A stretch of DNA of 64,000 nucleotides from Aromatoleum toluolicum (GCF_012911005.2 NZ_WTVS01000006.1:56462-120461), one strand, 5' to 3'; positions 40,561 through 49,312 are shown, counted from the stretch's first letter. Numbers and translations: made by a program. The notes: generated by a model not told the origin, from the sequence alone.

Positions 40561-42303
40561 ATGGCCAAGAACAAGGACACCACACTTCGGCTGATGAACA
40601 GCGCGGGAGACGTCAAGCGCTTCGTCATCCCAGGTGAGGAAGGCTATTCGGACTTCTGGCGTCGCGACAAATCCCCGATCGAGTCCGTCGAGTTGGTGAA
40701 GCTATTGGTCGCGATTCGCAAACTGTCGACCTTCATCGGACGCAACGTCGGCGAAATCGTCTGGTCGGGAATGGAACTCGACAATGCGCTCGCCCTCGAT
40801 CCAACCCCGATCATGGGCACGTATCCGGTTCCGGCGGGAAAAACCGATCTGATGGTCGGCATCATGGTGCAAGAGGCGTACAAGCGTGTCGAGTGGTCAG
40901 AGCGTCTGCGCGAGATGCTCAGGCTGCGCGTCCAGCCCCCGACGCAGTACGAATACAAGTTCGACATGTTCTTCACCCTTTGCGAGTCCGTCTACGTCGA
41001 CGGCCTGGCCAACAAGAGCGTGCTCGGTTACTACGCCGAGGTGGCGCGTGACTGGCGTATCGTCAAGACGCTGAAGAGCCTGATCAAGCCGCCCACCCTC
41101 TCCGAGATGTTGCACCTGTGGTGGCGCTTGGCGGCCCATCGCGACCCGGAACTCTACAAGCAGGGTCACAGCGATCTCACCCTGGGTGGCCTGGTGATGC
41201 GGGGTAGCCTGGACCAGTATTACAGCAAGCCGATGCAGACCATGAACAGCATCGTGCCCGCCCTGCGCCACGACTGCCCGGCGCTCTCGAGCGTCAGCGA
41301 TCGGCGCGATTTCCGCCTTGATCTCTATGAAAAACTCTGGTGCGAAGTGCTCAAAAACATCCGCTTCTGGCCCGGGGATCGCAGCGATCGTTTCATGATC
41401 CCCGACATGGGCGATGATGAACTGGCCCAGGAAGAGGCGGAGCAAGCAGCAGTCAAGGCCACCATCGTCAATTACGCCAACCTGATCGAGGCGGCGCTGC
41501 CGCAGAAGAACCGCGATTTCACCGATCAGATCAAAGGGAACGTGGCAAATTTCGAGAACGTCGCCCGAGTTGAGGGCAACGACATCGTCATGATGGCGCG
41601 CAACCGCGTCGATCGCCACCTTTTGCACAAGCTTGAGCAAGTGGTGCGGAACGCCACCGATCGCCGCAGCGTCTTCAACCGCGGCCTCAGTTCGGGGAAG
41701 ATTCATAGTCGGCGGCTTTACCGCGCCCACACCACCGGCGCAGTGTTCCAACAAAAGAATCATGAGTTCGACATGCGCAAGAATGTCGTACTGCTGGTGG
41801 ACGCGACGGGGTCGATGGCCGACCCGACGCAATGGGACCAGGCGGAAATGATCTACCAGACGCTGTTCACCGCGATTCTGGAATACACGAGCAACGCGCG
41901 ACTATTCGCCTACAACGATGTCAAGAACGCGTGCCGCATCACCGAGATCTATCGTGGTGGCCGCATGCTGACGGTGCTGCCGCACGGAAGGACTGCTTCC
42001 GGCGAAGCCATCATCGCCACGGCATTGAATACCCGCACGCCGGGGAAAAAAACGCTGCTGATCCACATCACCGACGGCGCCTCGAATTGGGGGTGTGGCG
42101 TGGCGGATGCCATCAAGTATTGCAAGGGCAACGGTATCAGCCTGCTCACGCTCGGCATCAGTTGCAGTCTGTCCGCAAAGCAATCGCTACGGGACGAATA
42201 CGGCACTCTCGTGAAGTTCGTCGACAAGACCGAACAATTGCCGAAGTTGTTTGGCGAGTTGATCATCAGTGAAATGCGTGAATCGAGGACGCCACAGAAG
42301 TGA
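40561..42303 (+). CDS. bssF: VWA-domain protein, NorD-like partner of BssE
   Basis: This 580-residue protein has a long N-terminal region without a recognised catalytic motif and a C-terminal von Willebrand A domain (about 405-570). The metal-ion-dependent adhesion site reads DATGS at 414-418 (usual form DxSxS, with Thr for Ser here). A later aspartate lies in LIHITDGASNWG. NorD/CoxE-type VWA proteins work with MoxR ATPases as metal-enzyme chaperones. The gene follows bssE closely and its stop overlaps the next start (GTGA). Confidence 0.87.
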   Translation: MAKNKDTTLRLMNSAGDVKRFVIPGEEGYSDFWRRDKSPIESVELVKLLVAIRKLSTFIGRNVGEIVWSGMELDNALALDPTPIMGTYPVPAGKTDLMVGIMVQEAYKRVEWSERLREMLRLRVQPPTQYEYKFDMFFTLCESVYVDGLANKSVLGYYAEVARDWRIVKTLKSLIKPPTLSEMLHLWWRLAAHRDPELYKQGHSDLTLGGLVMRGSLDQYYSKPMQTMNSIVPALRHDCPALSSVSDRRDFRLDLYEKLWCEVLKNIRFWPGDRSDRFMIPDMGDDELAQEEAEQAAVKATIVNYANLIEAALPQKNRDFTDQIKGNVANFENVARVEGNDIVMMARNRVDRHLLHKLEQVVRNATDRRSVFNRGLSSGKIHSRRLYRAHTTGAVFQQKNHEFDMRKNVVLLVDATGSMADPTQWDQAEMIYQTLFTAILEYTSNARLFAYNDVKNACRITEIYRGGRMLTVLPHGRTASGEAIIATALNTRTPGKKTLLIHITDGASNWGCGVADAIKYCKGNGISLLTLGISCSLSAKQSLRDEYGTLVKFVDKTEQLPKLFGELIISEMRESRTPQK

Positions 42304-42872
42304 ACTCGTCCTTGCTCAACCACGTGCTGGAAGCCGAATGGCAGATGTTCGTCCGCGTCAGGAGCGCGCGGCACGCCCCCTGTCAGAGCGCTCCAGACAA
42401 CTTCAAGACGATCCGCTCCAGTCTGTTCGAGACGTGGACGCAACCGATGCTCGCCTCCTATCTTGCCGATCTGGAACAGGCCGAGGCGGTCGGCCGCAAC
42501 CTGCTTGCGGAAAAATACGCGCGCATGGACAACCTGATTCCACCACTGTCAAACAGCCCGTTGATCGACATCATCGTCACGATGGAAAGCAATTGGCAGG
42601 AAGAGTTGGGACGTCGCTATCCCGCCCTTTATCGGCGATGTTGCCGCAGCATGGATGAAACCGGCGACGGCCGGAACTTCGGAATCTATCTGGGCTGCGA
42701 ACTGGAAACCTACGGCGATCATACATTGCAGTTGTATTTCGAGAATATCGAGGCAGCCGTCGCCGCCAATCGCAATCTCGCGCTCGAGGCCCTGCGTCGA
42801 CTGGTATGCAAGAACGGCTATCGCGACCTGGATCACGCCGAGAGCGTATTGAAATACGGAGAGACGGCATGA
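42300..42872 (+). CDS. bssG: DUF4125 family protein of the bss operon
   Basis: This 190-residue protein starts with GTG overlapping the bssF stop. The N-terminus (NHVLEAEWQMFVRVRSARHAP) and the segment SNSPLIDIIVTMESNWQEELG, followed by LGCELETYGDHTLQLY, are what I recognise as DUF4125. It contains several cysteines (PCQSAP, RRCCRSM, LVCKNGY), no membrane segment and no known active site. Members occur next to glycyl-radical enzymes, so a maturation or partner role is likely. Function is unproven. Confidence 0.75.
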   Translation: MNSSLLNHVLEAEWQMFVRVRSARHAPCQSAPDNFKTIRSSLFETWTQPMLASYLADLEQAEAVGRNLLAEKYARMDNLIPPLSNSPLIDIIVTMESNWQEELGRRYPALYRRCCRSMDETGDGRNFGIYLGCELETYGDHTLQLYFENIEAAVAANRNLALEALRRLVCKNGYRDLDHAESVLKYGETA

Positions 42873-43150
42873 ACATCGACGTCAGGCTGAATCTGCTCGG
42901 CGTATTGGGCATCAAACAAAGCGAGCTTGCCATCGATACACCGGCGAATGCCACGGTCGCCACGTTGATCAGCTTGATCGACCAGCACAATCCCGGCTTC
43001 GCCGCGGCACTGACGAACGACAGCGGAGGCATCTCGCCCCAGTTCGTATTCTTCATCAATGGCCGAAACGCCGTACATCTGGATGGCATGAACACCAGAC
43101 TCGACGCAGGCGATGTCGTCAACGTGATTCCGGCCATTGCCGGCGGCTGA
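42869..43150 (+). CDS. bssH: ThiS/MoaD-type ubiquitin-like protein ending in Gly-Gly
   Basis: This 93-residue beta-grasp protein (MNIDVRLNLLGVLGI... ending GDVVNVIPAIAGG) is of MoaD/ThiS type. The C-terminal Gly-Gly is the hallmark of sulfur carriers that are adenylated and thiocarboxylated by E1-like enzymes. The ATG overlaps the bssG stop (ATGA). No E1-like ATPase is visible in this window, so a housekeeping MoeB/ThiF would be needed. In this operon it may carry sulfur for cluster assembly of BssB, BssC or BssD, or serve as a protein tag. The symbol is by operon position. Confidence 0.8.
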   Translation: MNIDVRLNLLGVLGIKQSELAIDTPANATVATLISLIDQHNPGFAAALTNDSGGISPQFVFFINGRNAVHLDGMNTRLDAGDVVNVIPAIAGG

Positions 43151-43163
43151 AAGGGGGCGTCAC

Positions 43164-43688
43164 ATGATCGTCGACCGGCCGGAATCGCATTTCATCTTCG
43201 TCGTTCCTCTGGATCACGTCGAGTACCGTTACAACTACATCAACCTGCGCGGCGCGCCGCTGACCAACAAGCAATATCTGGAACATTGGGGAAAATGGCT
43301 TGTGTTCGGCCTGCGCGAGGAAGTCGAGGAACTGGCAAGGAAGCTGGACCCTTATGTCGAGGAAAAGAAGATTCCCGCGGTCAAATACGACCGCAAGCTG
43401 ATCACTGAATTCCAGCTCAACCGCTGCGTCATGTGTGTCTATTGCCACGATGAAACCAAGGACGAGGTTTGGGAAATCCTGGCCGCGTTGGGCGTCATGG
43501 ACAAGGCATGGATGTACGAACGGGAGACGCTGGAGAAATGGCTGCCCGGCGGCGTCAATCTGGAAAAATGGATCCAGGGACGCGGGCTGGATCATGAACA
43601 AGCTGAACGCGTACGCGCCGATGCACGTGCGAAGTTCAAGAAAATGTTCGCCGACGAGAATGAAATTTTCACTGGCGTCTATCAGTAG
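43164..43688 (+). CDS. Unknown protein of the bss operon with CVMCVYC motif
   Basis: I do not recognise this 174-residue protein. It is hydrophilic, with a beta-strand-like start (SHFIFVVPLDHVEYRYNYINL), a helix-rich middle (REEVEELARKLDPYVEEKK), and a notable cluster of cysteines in LNRCVMCVYCHDETKDEVW that could bind metal or an FeS cluster. The ATG at 43164 follows AGGGGGCG, 13 bases after the ThiS-like gene. By order it may correspond to bssI of other strains. Tight spacing to the ubiquitin-like gene suggests that they act together. Confidence 0.65.
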   Translation: MIVDRPESHFIFVVPLDHVEYRYNYINLRGAPLTNKQYLEHWGKWLVFGLREEVEELARKLDPYVEEKKIPAVKYDRKLITEFQLNRCVMCVYCHDETKDEVWEILAALGVMDKAWMYERETLEKWLPGGVNLEKWIQGRGLDHEQAERVRADARAKFKKMFADENEIFTGVYQ

Positions 43689-43696
43689 TCGGAACC

Positions 43697-44296
43697 GTGT
43701 TCGGCCAAGCCATGCCCCTTCCCGCCCCCGGCCGCGAAACCGAGTGGATCGCCGCACGCGCCGAAGCCTCGCGCTACGTGCTGTCCGAACACGTGATCCG
43801 CTCGCTGATGGCCGGATCCGTCAACGGGGCGCAGATCGAAGCGGCGCTACGCACCGGCCGCATCATCGAGGAGCACAGGCACGTTGAGCGAGTCCCGGCC
43901 TACCTGCTGTGCGCCGTCCACGACGGCAAAGCGGTGCACGTGATCGCTGCACCACAGGCCGATGGCGGGCTTGTCGTCACGCACGCCTACGTCCCGGCGC
44001 CGCCCTTGTGGCGCACCGCCTTGCATCGCTCCGAGGGGATAGCTGCAATGTCCGATCCGATCACGACCTGCTACTTCTGCGGCGGAGCCATCAAGCAGGT
44101 GACTGTCGGCAATTTCGACTACCGCCTGGAAGGACGCCTGTACGTCATCAAGAAGGTGCCCGCCGGACTGTGCCAGCAGTGTGGCGAGAAATACGTCGAT
44201 GCCGGGGTCGGTCGGCGGCTCGATGCACTGATCGCGCAGCAGGCTTTCACAGGCAGCGAAACCGTCGGAGTCATCGACTACGCGGCCGCGCCATGA
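43697..44296 (+). CDS. Fusion of a DUF4258-like domain and a YgiT-type zinc-finger domain
   Basis: This 199-residue frame joins two parts normally encoded by adjacent genes. Residues 1-115 or so resemble DUF4258 (SRYVLSEHVIRSLMAGSV, RTGRIIEEHRHVERVPAYLL, GKAVHVIAAPQ). From about 118 it reads as a complete YgiT/MqsA N-terminal zinc finger (SDPITTCYFCGGAIKQV, then GLCQQCGEKYVDAGVGRRLD) with two CX2C pairs. In toxin-antitoxin-like pairs these are separate genes. No stop separates them here, although an internal ATG at 44048 could give the YgiT part alone. The start is GTG at 43697 or ATG at 43712. Its role in toluene metabolism is unknown. Confidence 0.7.
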   Translation: MFGQAMPLPAPGRETEWIAARAEASRYVLSEHVIRSLMAGSVNGAQIEAALRTGRIIEEHRHVERVPAYLLCAVHDGKAVHVIAAPQADGGLVVTHAYVPAPPLWRTALHRSEGIAAMSDPITTCYFCGGAIKQVTVGNFDYRLEGRLYVIKKVPAGLCQQCGEKYVDAGVGRRLDALIAQQAFTGSETVGVIDYAAAP

Positions 44297-45216
44297 ACGG
44301 CCTGACCCTCGCCGAGCGGTATTTCGAGCGCTACGGTGGCGAACTACTCGACGGAGAATTCGCCGCGTGGCGCGATCGCATCGCGGTCGGCCTCGCTGGC
44401 GATGGCTCGGACTGCCTCGGGTTCGACGACGAACTGTCCCGCGACCACGATTGGGGTCCCGGCTTCTGCCTGTGGCTCACCGACGCAGACCACGTCGCGA
44501 TCGGCCCCGCGCTACAGCGGGTCTACGAGCGGCTGCCGAAATCGTTCGCCGGCTTCGAGCGCGCGACAACCGAATGGGGCAGCGGGCGCGTCGGCGTGCT
44601 TAAGACGGGCGAGTGGTACAAGCAGTATCTCCGCCATCCAGATGGTCCGCAGACTCTTTTTGACTGGTTGCGCGTTCCGGAGAAGGATCTAGCGGCGTGC
44701 ACCGCCGGCCGCGTCTTCCACGACCCGCTCGACGATTTTTCACGACGCCGGCGGCGGCTGCTCGCGTTCTATCCCGACGACGTGAGGCTCGCGAAGATCG
44801 GGGCCCGCTGCATGTCGGTAGGCCAGTCGGGCCAGTACAACTTCGCTCGCGCGCTCGCTCGCGGCGAGATCTTCGCGGCGCGATACGCGGAGATCAAGTT
44901 CTGCAACGATGTGATGTCGCTCGTCTACTTGCTGAACCGTCGCTATGCGCCCTACTACAAGTGGCTGCACCGCGGTTTGCTCACGCTGCCGCAGCTGGGT
45001 CGCTTCGTCCATGCGCAGGTCGAGGCCCTGGTGCACTCGGCCGACGCAGAAGAGAAGCGCGCGCGCATCGACGCGCTGTGCGAGGTTACGATTGCCGAAA
45101 TGCAGGCCGAGGGACTGACCGGCTCCGACAGCCCCTTTCTCGTCGATCACGGTCCGCTCATCCACGAAAAAATCGACGACCCCGCTTTGCGGCGCCTGAG
45201 CGTCCTGGTCGGGTGA
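44293..45216 (+). CDS. DUF4037 protein (nucleotidyltransferase-like)
   Basis: This 307-residue protein carries the DUF4037 block DGSDCLGFDDELSRDHDWGP near the N-terminus, whose aspartates resemble the metal-binding site of nucleotidyltransferases. Further conserved segments are VGVLKTGEWYKQYL, RLAKIGARCMSVGQSGQYN and FLLNRRYAPYYKWLHRGL-like sequence (SLVYLLNRRYAPYYKWLHRG). The ATG at 44293 overlaps the stop of the fused gene (ATGA). Whether it modifies a protein, a tRNA or a small molecule cannot be told. Its place in the bss operon suggests that it is regulated with toluene. Confidence 0.75.
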   Translation: MNGLTLAERYFERYGGELLDGEFAAWRDRIAVGLAGDGSDCLGFDDELSRDHDWGPGFCLWLTDADHVAIGPALQRVYERLPKSFAGFERATTEWGSGRVGVLKTGEWYKQYLRHPDGPQTLFDWLRVPEKDLAACTAGRVFHDPLDDFSRRRRRLLAFYPDDVRLAKIGARCMSVGQSGQYNFARALARGEIFAARYAEIKFCNDVMSLVYLLNRRYAPYYKWLHRGLLTLPQLGRFVHAQVEALVHSADAEEKRARIDALCEVTIAEMQAEGLTGSDSPFLVDHGPLIHEKIDDPALRRLSVLVG

Positions 45217-45239
45217 ACGAGCGCCAACGGAGACCCTGC

Positions 45240-46184
45240 ATGGCAATACGTGTACTGGTGATCGGCGGCAGTTATTTCTCCGGCCGGGTATTCGTGGAAG
45301 AAGCGCTGAAGATGCCGGACGCCGACCTACACGTCTTCAACCGCGGCAACCTGCCCTTGCGCATAGAAGGCGTCACGGAGCACGTCGGCGACCGTGAGCG
45401 ACCCGGGCAGATCCGTGATGCGATTCCGGATGGAGAATGGGATGCAGTCGTCGATTTCTGCGCTTACACCCCTGAGCACGTCGAAACGTTGCTCGGCAAC
45501 CTGCGCGGCTCCGTCGCCCACTATCTGCTGATCAGCACGACGACGGTGTACCGGAAGCCCTTGGGCCTGCCAGTCGACGAGAGCGCACCGATGCTCGCCG
45601 GCCCGCAGCCGGAACTGGGGGAATACGCAGGGTACGGGTACGGCAAATGCCTCGCCGAGCAGGCTGCGCGCCGCGAGTGCAAGCGCTTGGGGATCGCGTT
45701 GACCGTGCTGCGACCAGCGATCATCTATGGTTATTACAACTACGCACCGCGCGAGACGTATTTTTTCGACCGTCTGCGTAACCGCGACCCCATCGTGATC
45801 CCGGAAACGGAGGCGTCGCTTTTCAACTTCATCTGGGTCGTCGACATGGCGCACCTCATCTGGGCATGCATCGGTGATCCGCGGGTCTTCGGCGAAGCGT
45901 TCAATCTCGCGTCCCCCGAACTGGTGTCCTACGGACGCATCGTCGAAGCGCTCGGTCGGATCACCGGCAAGGATGTCACGACGCAGCGGCTGTCCGTTGG
46001 GGAGATTACGCGCAGGAAGATTCCGCTGCCCTTCCCGATCGATGAGTCCCTCGTCTACGACGGCGCAAAGATCGACCGCCTGTTCGGTTTCGAGCACACC
46101 CCCTTCCACATCGGGCTGCGCGAGGCGCTGAAGTACTACCTGATGATCAAGCGACGCGAGGCGGTGGTTGGCGAGGCGCAATGA
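45240..46184 (+). CDS. NAD-dependent epimerase/dehydratase-family protein
   Basis: This 314-residue extended short-chain dehydrogenase has an N-terminal NAD-binding motif VLVIGGSYFSGRVFVEEAL (a variant of GxxGxxG), ISTTTVYRK, the catalytic YxxxK in YGYGKCLAEQAA, and EAFNLASPELVSYGRIVEAL near the end. It resembles the branch of sugar-nucleotide epimerases or reductases without a known substrate. It starts 23 bases after the DUF4037 gene and its stop overlaps the amidohydrolase start. No sugar pathway is evident nearby, so the substrate is open. Confidence 0.8.
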   Translation: MAIRVLVIGGSYFSGRVFVEEALKMPDADLHVFNRGNLPLRIEGVTEHVGDRERPGQIRDAIPDGEWDAVVDFCAYTPEHVETLLGNLRGSVAHYLLISTTTVYRKPLGLPVDESAPMLAGPQPELGEYAGYGYGKCLAEQAARRECKRLGIALTVLRPAIIYGYYNYAPRETYFFDRLRNRDPIVIPETEASLFNFIWVVDMAHLIWACIGDPRVFGEAFNLASPELVSYGRIVEALGRITGKDVTTQRLSVGEITRRKIPLPFPIDESLVYDGAKIDRLFGFEHTPFHIGLREALKYYLMIKRREAVVGEAQ

Positions 46185-47737
46185 TTGCCGACCTGATCCT
46201 GTTCAACCTGGTCGCCTACACGCCCCGAGCGCGGGCGGGCGGCGCCGATCTCGTCGCGATCCGCGAGGGCAGGATCCTGCACGTCGGCGACCGCTCAGCG
46301 CGCGCGCCGCTCACCGGGCCGCACACGCGGCTCGTTGACTGCCAAGGCGCGACTCTGATTCCGGGCTTCAACGACGCGCACTGCCACCCGGTTGCCTTCG
46401 CGATGACCACCCGCTATGTCGATTGCGCGCCGCCGCGCGTTGCGAGCATAGCGGATCTCATCGACGGATTGCGCGCCCGTGTAGCCGAGACGCGCCCCGG
46501 CAACTGGTTGCGCGCGGCGAACTGCGATCCGGCATACCTGGCCGAGCGGCGGCTGCCGACTCGCTGGGAGCTCGACCTCGCATCGCCCGCGCATCCGGTA
46601 ATCGTCGTCGAGCGCTCCGGGCAATATTGCGTGCTCAACAGCCGGGCGCTCGCGATGTGCGGCATCGACGAGCGGGCGGAACCATCCGACGCGGGCACAA
46701 TCCAGCGTGATCCCGCGAGTGGCGGCGTCAACGGCGTCGTATCCGGCAACCACGCCCAAGTTGCCGCCGCGCTGCCACCGCTCGCACCGGACGAGATCGA
46801 GGCCGGGCTGCGCGCCGCCGACCGCGTCTTCCTCGAATCGGGGATTACCTGCCTGCAGGACACGAGTTGGTCGAACACGCCCGCGCATTGGCACGCAATG
46901 GCCGATTACAAGCGGCGCGGCCTCGTCGGACCGCGCGTGTCCTTGTGCGCCGGCGCCGACAGCATTGAAGCGTTCGCAGACTTGGGGCTGCGCACGGGCA
47001 GTACCCATCGCGACTGCGCGCCTGACGAACTGCGGATTGGCGCGGCGAAGATCGCGCTCGACGAGAGCACAGGCAACCCGGCCCCGCCGCAGGAACTGCT
47101 CGACGCCACCGCGCTCGCGGCGCACCTCGCCGGCTTCCAGCTCGCCTTCCACGTGCCGGACCTCGCACTGCTCGACCGGTCGCTGAACACCCTGGACTGG
47201 TTTGCCGCTCACGGCCTCGCGCCGCGGCTACGCCCGCGCTTCGAACACTGCCCGGCCTGCCCGCGCGAATGGCTGGATCGCGTAGCCGCGAGCGGCGCGA
47301 TCGTCGTCGCGCAGCCTTCGCTGCTGCGGCTGGCGGCGCCGGCGCTGCACGCGTGTCCGCCGGACCCCGCGCAGCCCCCGCTGTTCCCGTTCCGCTCATT
47401 CCTTCGCCACGGCATCCCGCTCGCGTTCGGCTCCGACGCGCCGCTGGTGTCCTGCGCGCCGCTCGAAGGCCTGAAGGCGGCTGTCATGCGGTGCGACGAT
47501 GCAGGCCGCGAGGTTGCCGTCGAGGAGGCGATTTCGCTCGCCGACGCGCTGCGGCTCTACACGTGGGGCAGCGCGTGCGCGAGCTGCGACGAAGAGGCGA
47601 CCGGGGCGATTGAGGCCGGTCGGCGTGCCGACCTCGTGCTGATCGAGGGTGCAGGTGATTGGACTACCGCCGACGACCTGGCTCGGGCACGGGTCGCCAT
47701 GACTCTGATCGGTGGACGGATCGTCTGGACGCGATAG
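46181..47737 (+). CDS. Amidohydrolase-3 (YtcJ-like) metal-dependent hydrolase
   Basis: This 518-residue protein has the YtcJ-like amidohydrolase pattern: the metal-binding FNDAHCHPVAFAM, VVSGNHAQVAAALPPLAPDE, AFHVPDLALLDR, RFEHCPACPREW and FGSDAPLVSCAPLEGLKAAV with the terminal aspartate. It ends with a beta-sandwich tail (GRRADLVLIEG). It would hydrolyse an amide or related bond in a small molecule. It is the last plus-strand gene before the convergent PEBP gene, overlapping the epimerase gene by four bases (ATGA). I see no direct link to toluene chemistry, so it may be a passenger or a detoxifying enzyme. Confidence 0.8.
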   Translation: MIADLILFNLVAYTPRARAGGADLVAIREGRILHVGDRSARAPLTGPHTRLVDCQGATLIPGFNDAHCHPVAFAMTTRYVDCAPPRVASIADLIDGLRARVAETRPGNWLRAANCDPAYLAERRLPTRWELDLASPAHPVIVVERSGQYCVLNSRALAMCGIDERAEPSDAGTIQRDPASGGVNGVVSGNHAQVAAALPPLAPDEIEAGLRAADRVFLESGITCLQDTSWSNTPAHWHAMADYKRRGLVGPRVSLCAGADSIEAFADLGLRTGSTHRDCAPDELRIGAAKIALDESTGNPAPPQELLDATALAAHLAGFQLAFHVPDLALLDRSLNTLDWFAAHGLAPRLRPRFEHCPACPREWLDRVAASGAIVVAQPSLLRLAAPALHACPPDPAQPPLFPFRSFLRHGIPLAFGSDAPLVSCAPLEGLKAAVMRCDDAGREVAVEEAISLADALRLYTWGSACASCDEEATGAIEAGRRADLVLIEGAGDWTTADDLARARVAMTLIGGRIVWTR

Positions 47738-47798
47738 CGCCGCAACGGCAGGAGCTTCCGCACGCAGTGTCCGGCTGCCACCAGGGACGACGGCGCTC

Positions 47799-48434
47799 TC
47801 AGCCGGCGCTGAGCCGCGGGTTGAGCGTATAGCGCGCCGTCAGCGAGGCGCGGTCAAGGACGCGGCCGTCGATCGCCCGGAGCACGTCAGGTCCGGTGAA
47901 CTGCCCCTCCAGCGGGCAACGATCCAGATCCACTGCGTAGAGCGTAAAGATGTAGCGATGCACGCGCCCGTCGTTCCACGGCGGGCACGGACCGTCATAC
48001 CCGAAATAGAGTCCCGCCATGTGCGCATCCCCGGCAAAGCCGCGCGTGAAATCGTTGAGCCCGTGCCGCGCACCGTGCCGCGCTGCGGGCCCCGGCTTTC
48101 CGCGCGGCATGACACCGTCGGAGAAGCGACCCTCCGAGAGTCCGCGGCACGTCGGCGGCAGATCGACCAATACCCAGTGGAAGAAATCGACCCGCGGCAT
48201 CGATTCGGGTATCACAACGTCGACGCGGTTGACGTGTTCGAAGCGGCTCGGCACATCCGGATCATGGCACAAGAGCACGAAGGAACGCGTGCCGGGCGGC
48301 GGCGCATCCCATTCGAACGAGGGATTCCGGTTCGCGCCGAAGCGCACGTGCTGGGTGGCATCCGGCACCCCGAAGGCATGTGTTTCAGGTATACGCCCGC
48401 CGTCGCTGAAACAGCTGCTGCTCAGTCGCATCAT
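47799..48434 (-). CDS. PEBP family protein (YbhB/YbcL, Raf-kinase-inhibitor-like)
   Basis: This 211-residue phosphatidylethanolamine-binding-protein family member has LLCHDPDVPSRFEHVNRVDV, FFHWVLVDLPPT, and GYDGPCPPWNDGRVHRYIFT, the usual three ligand-site segments. No signal peptide is seen, so it is likely cytoplasmic. It is co-directional with bbsH and lies 72 bases downstream of it; the ATG at 48434 has GGAG upstream. It may be the last gene of the bbs operon. A role in benzylsuccinate oxidation is not evident. Confidence 0.82.
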   Translation of the reverse strand: MMRLSSSCFSDGGRIPETHAFGVPDATQHVRFGANRNPSFEWDAPPPGTRSFVLLCHDPDVPSRFEHVNRVDVVIPESMPRVDFFHWVLVDLPPTCRGLSEGRFSDGVMPRGKPGPAARHGARHGLNDFTRGFAGDAHMAGLYFGYDGPCPPWNDGRVHRYIFTLYAVDLDRCPLEGQFTGPDVLRAIDGRVLDRASLTARYTLNPRLSAG

Positions 48435-48506
48435 TTGCTTCTCCTTACGCGCGGGGCGTGCGCCCGCCGCCCCGCTGCGTGGTCGCCGGTATTTGCCAAC
48501 ATCCGG

Positions 48507-49277
48507 TCAGGCGCCGCGAAACTCCGGCGCGCGCCGCTCGCCGAAGGCCTTGAAGCCCTCCTTGCGGTCCTCGGTGTCACGCAACACGCCCCACAGCAGA
48601 TGCGAGTAAAGGATGCCGTGCTCGAGCGGCATGTCCTTGCCGAGCACTGCGGCTTGCTTGGTCGCCTGCACGCTCAGCGGCGCCGCGCTGGCGATCTTCT
48701 CCGCGTACGTTCGCGCCAGGTCCGCGAGCGCCGACGGCTCGACCACGTCGCTGACAAGCCCGTAGCGCAGCGCCTCCTCCGCAGAGATCATCTCGCCCGT
48801 CAGCAGCATCTTCATCGCCACCGCCTGCGGGATCGCGCGCGGCAGCGCCTGCGTGCCGTTGAGGCCGGCGAGGCTCGCGACCTTCACTTCGGTCAGCCCG
48901 AACTTGGCATTCGACGAGGCGATCCGCATGTCGCACGCAAGCGCCATCTCGAGCCCGCCACCCACCGCGTAGCCGTTGATCGCGGCGATGATCGGCTTCC
49001 ACATCTTCATGTGCGGCAGGATCGGCTGGCCCTCGCGCAGATAGGTCGCTGCCATGCACTCGGTGGGCGGCGGTGCCTTCTTCATGTCCGTGCCTGTGCA
49101 GAACGCCTTTTCGCCCGCACCGGACAACACGGCCACGCGGATGTCGGGGTCGGTACGCACGCGCGCCCAGATTTCGGCGAGATCGCAGGTCGATTCCGGG
49201 TCGAGCGAGTTCATCGCTTCCGGACGGTTCAGGGTGACGTAGGCGACGTGATTCTTTACTTCCAGCGTTACCGGCAT
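48507..49277 (-). CDS. bbsH: (E)-2-benzylidenesuccinyl-CoA (phenylitaconyl-CoA) hydratase
   Basis: This 256-residue crotonase has both catalytic glutamates: GYAVGGGLEMALACDMR and FGLTEVKVASLAGLNG. The N-terminal LNRPEAMNSLDPEST and the oxyanion-hole block AFCTGTDMKKA are clear. In the bbs pathway it adds water to the product of BbsG, giving 2-(hydroxy(phenyl)methyl)succinyl-CoA. It lies 35 bases downstream of bbsG in the same direction. The assignment rests on operon context, since the fold alone is general. Confidence 0.9.
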   Translation of the reverse strand: MPVTLEVKNHVAYVTLNRPEAMNSLDPESTCDLAEIWARVRTDPDIRVAVLSGAGEKAFCTGTDMKKAPPPTECMAATYLREGQPILPHMKMWKPIIAAINGYAVGGGLEMALACDMRIASSNAKFGLTEVKVASLAGLNGTQALPRAIPQAVAMKMLLTGEMISAEEALRYGLVSDVVEPSALADLARTYAEKIASAAPLSVQATKQAAVLGKDMPLEHGILYSHLLWGVLRDTEDRKEGFKAFGERRAPEFRGA

Positions 49278-49312
49278 TGCTGTTCTCCTCTCTTCCTTTA
49301 CTCCGGCCCGCC

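Noticed and set aside
43909..44292. Upstream extension of the DUF4037 gene to 43909
   Set aside because: The extension overlaps the DUF4258-YgiT frame and is arginine-rich filler. The ATG at 44293 overlaps the previous stop as ATGA, as elsewhere in this operon.
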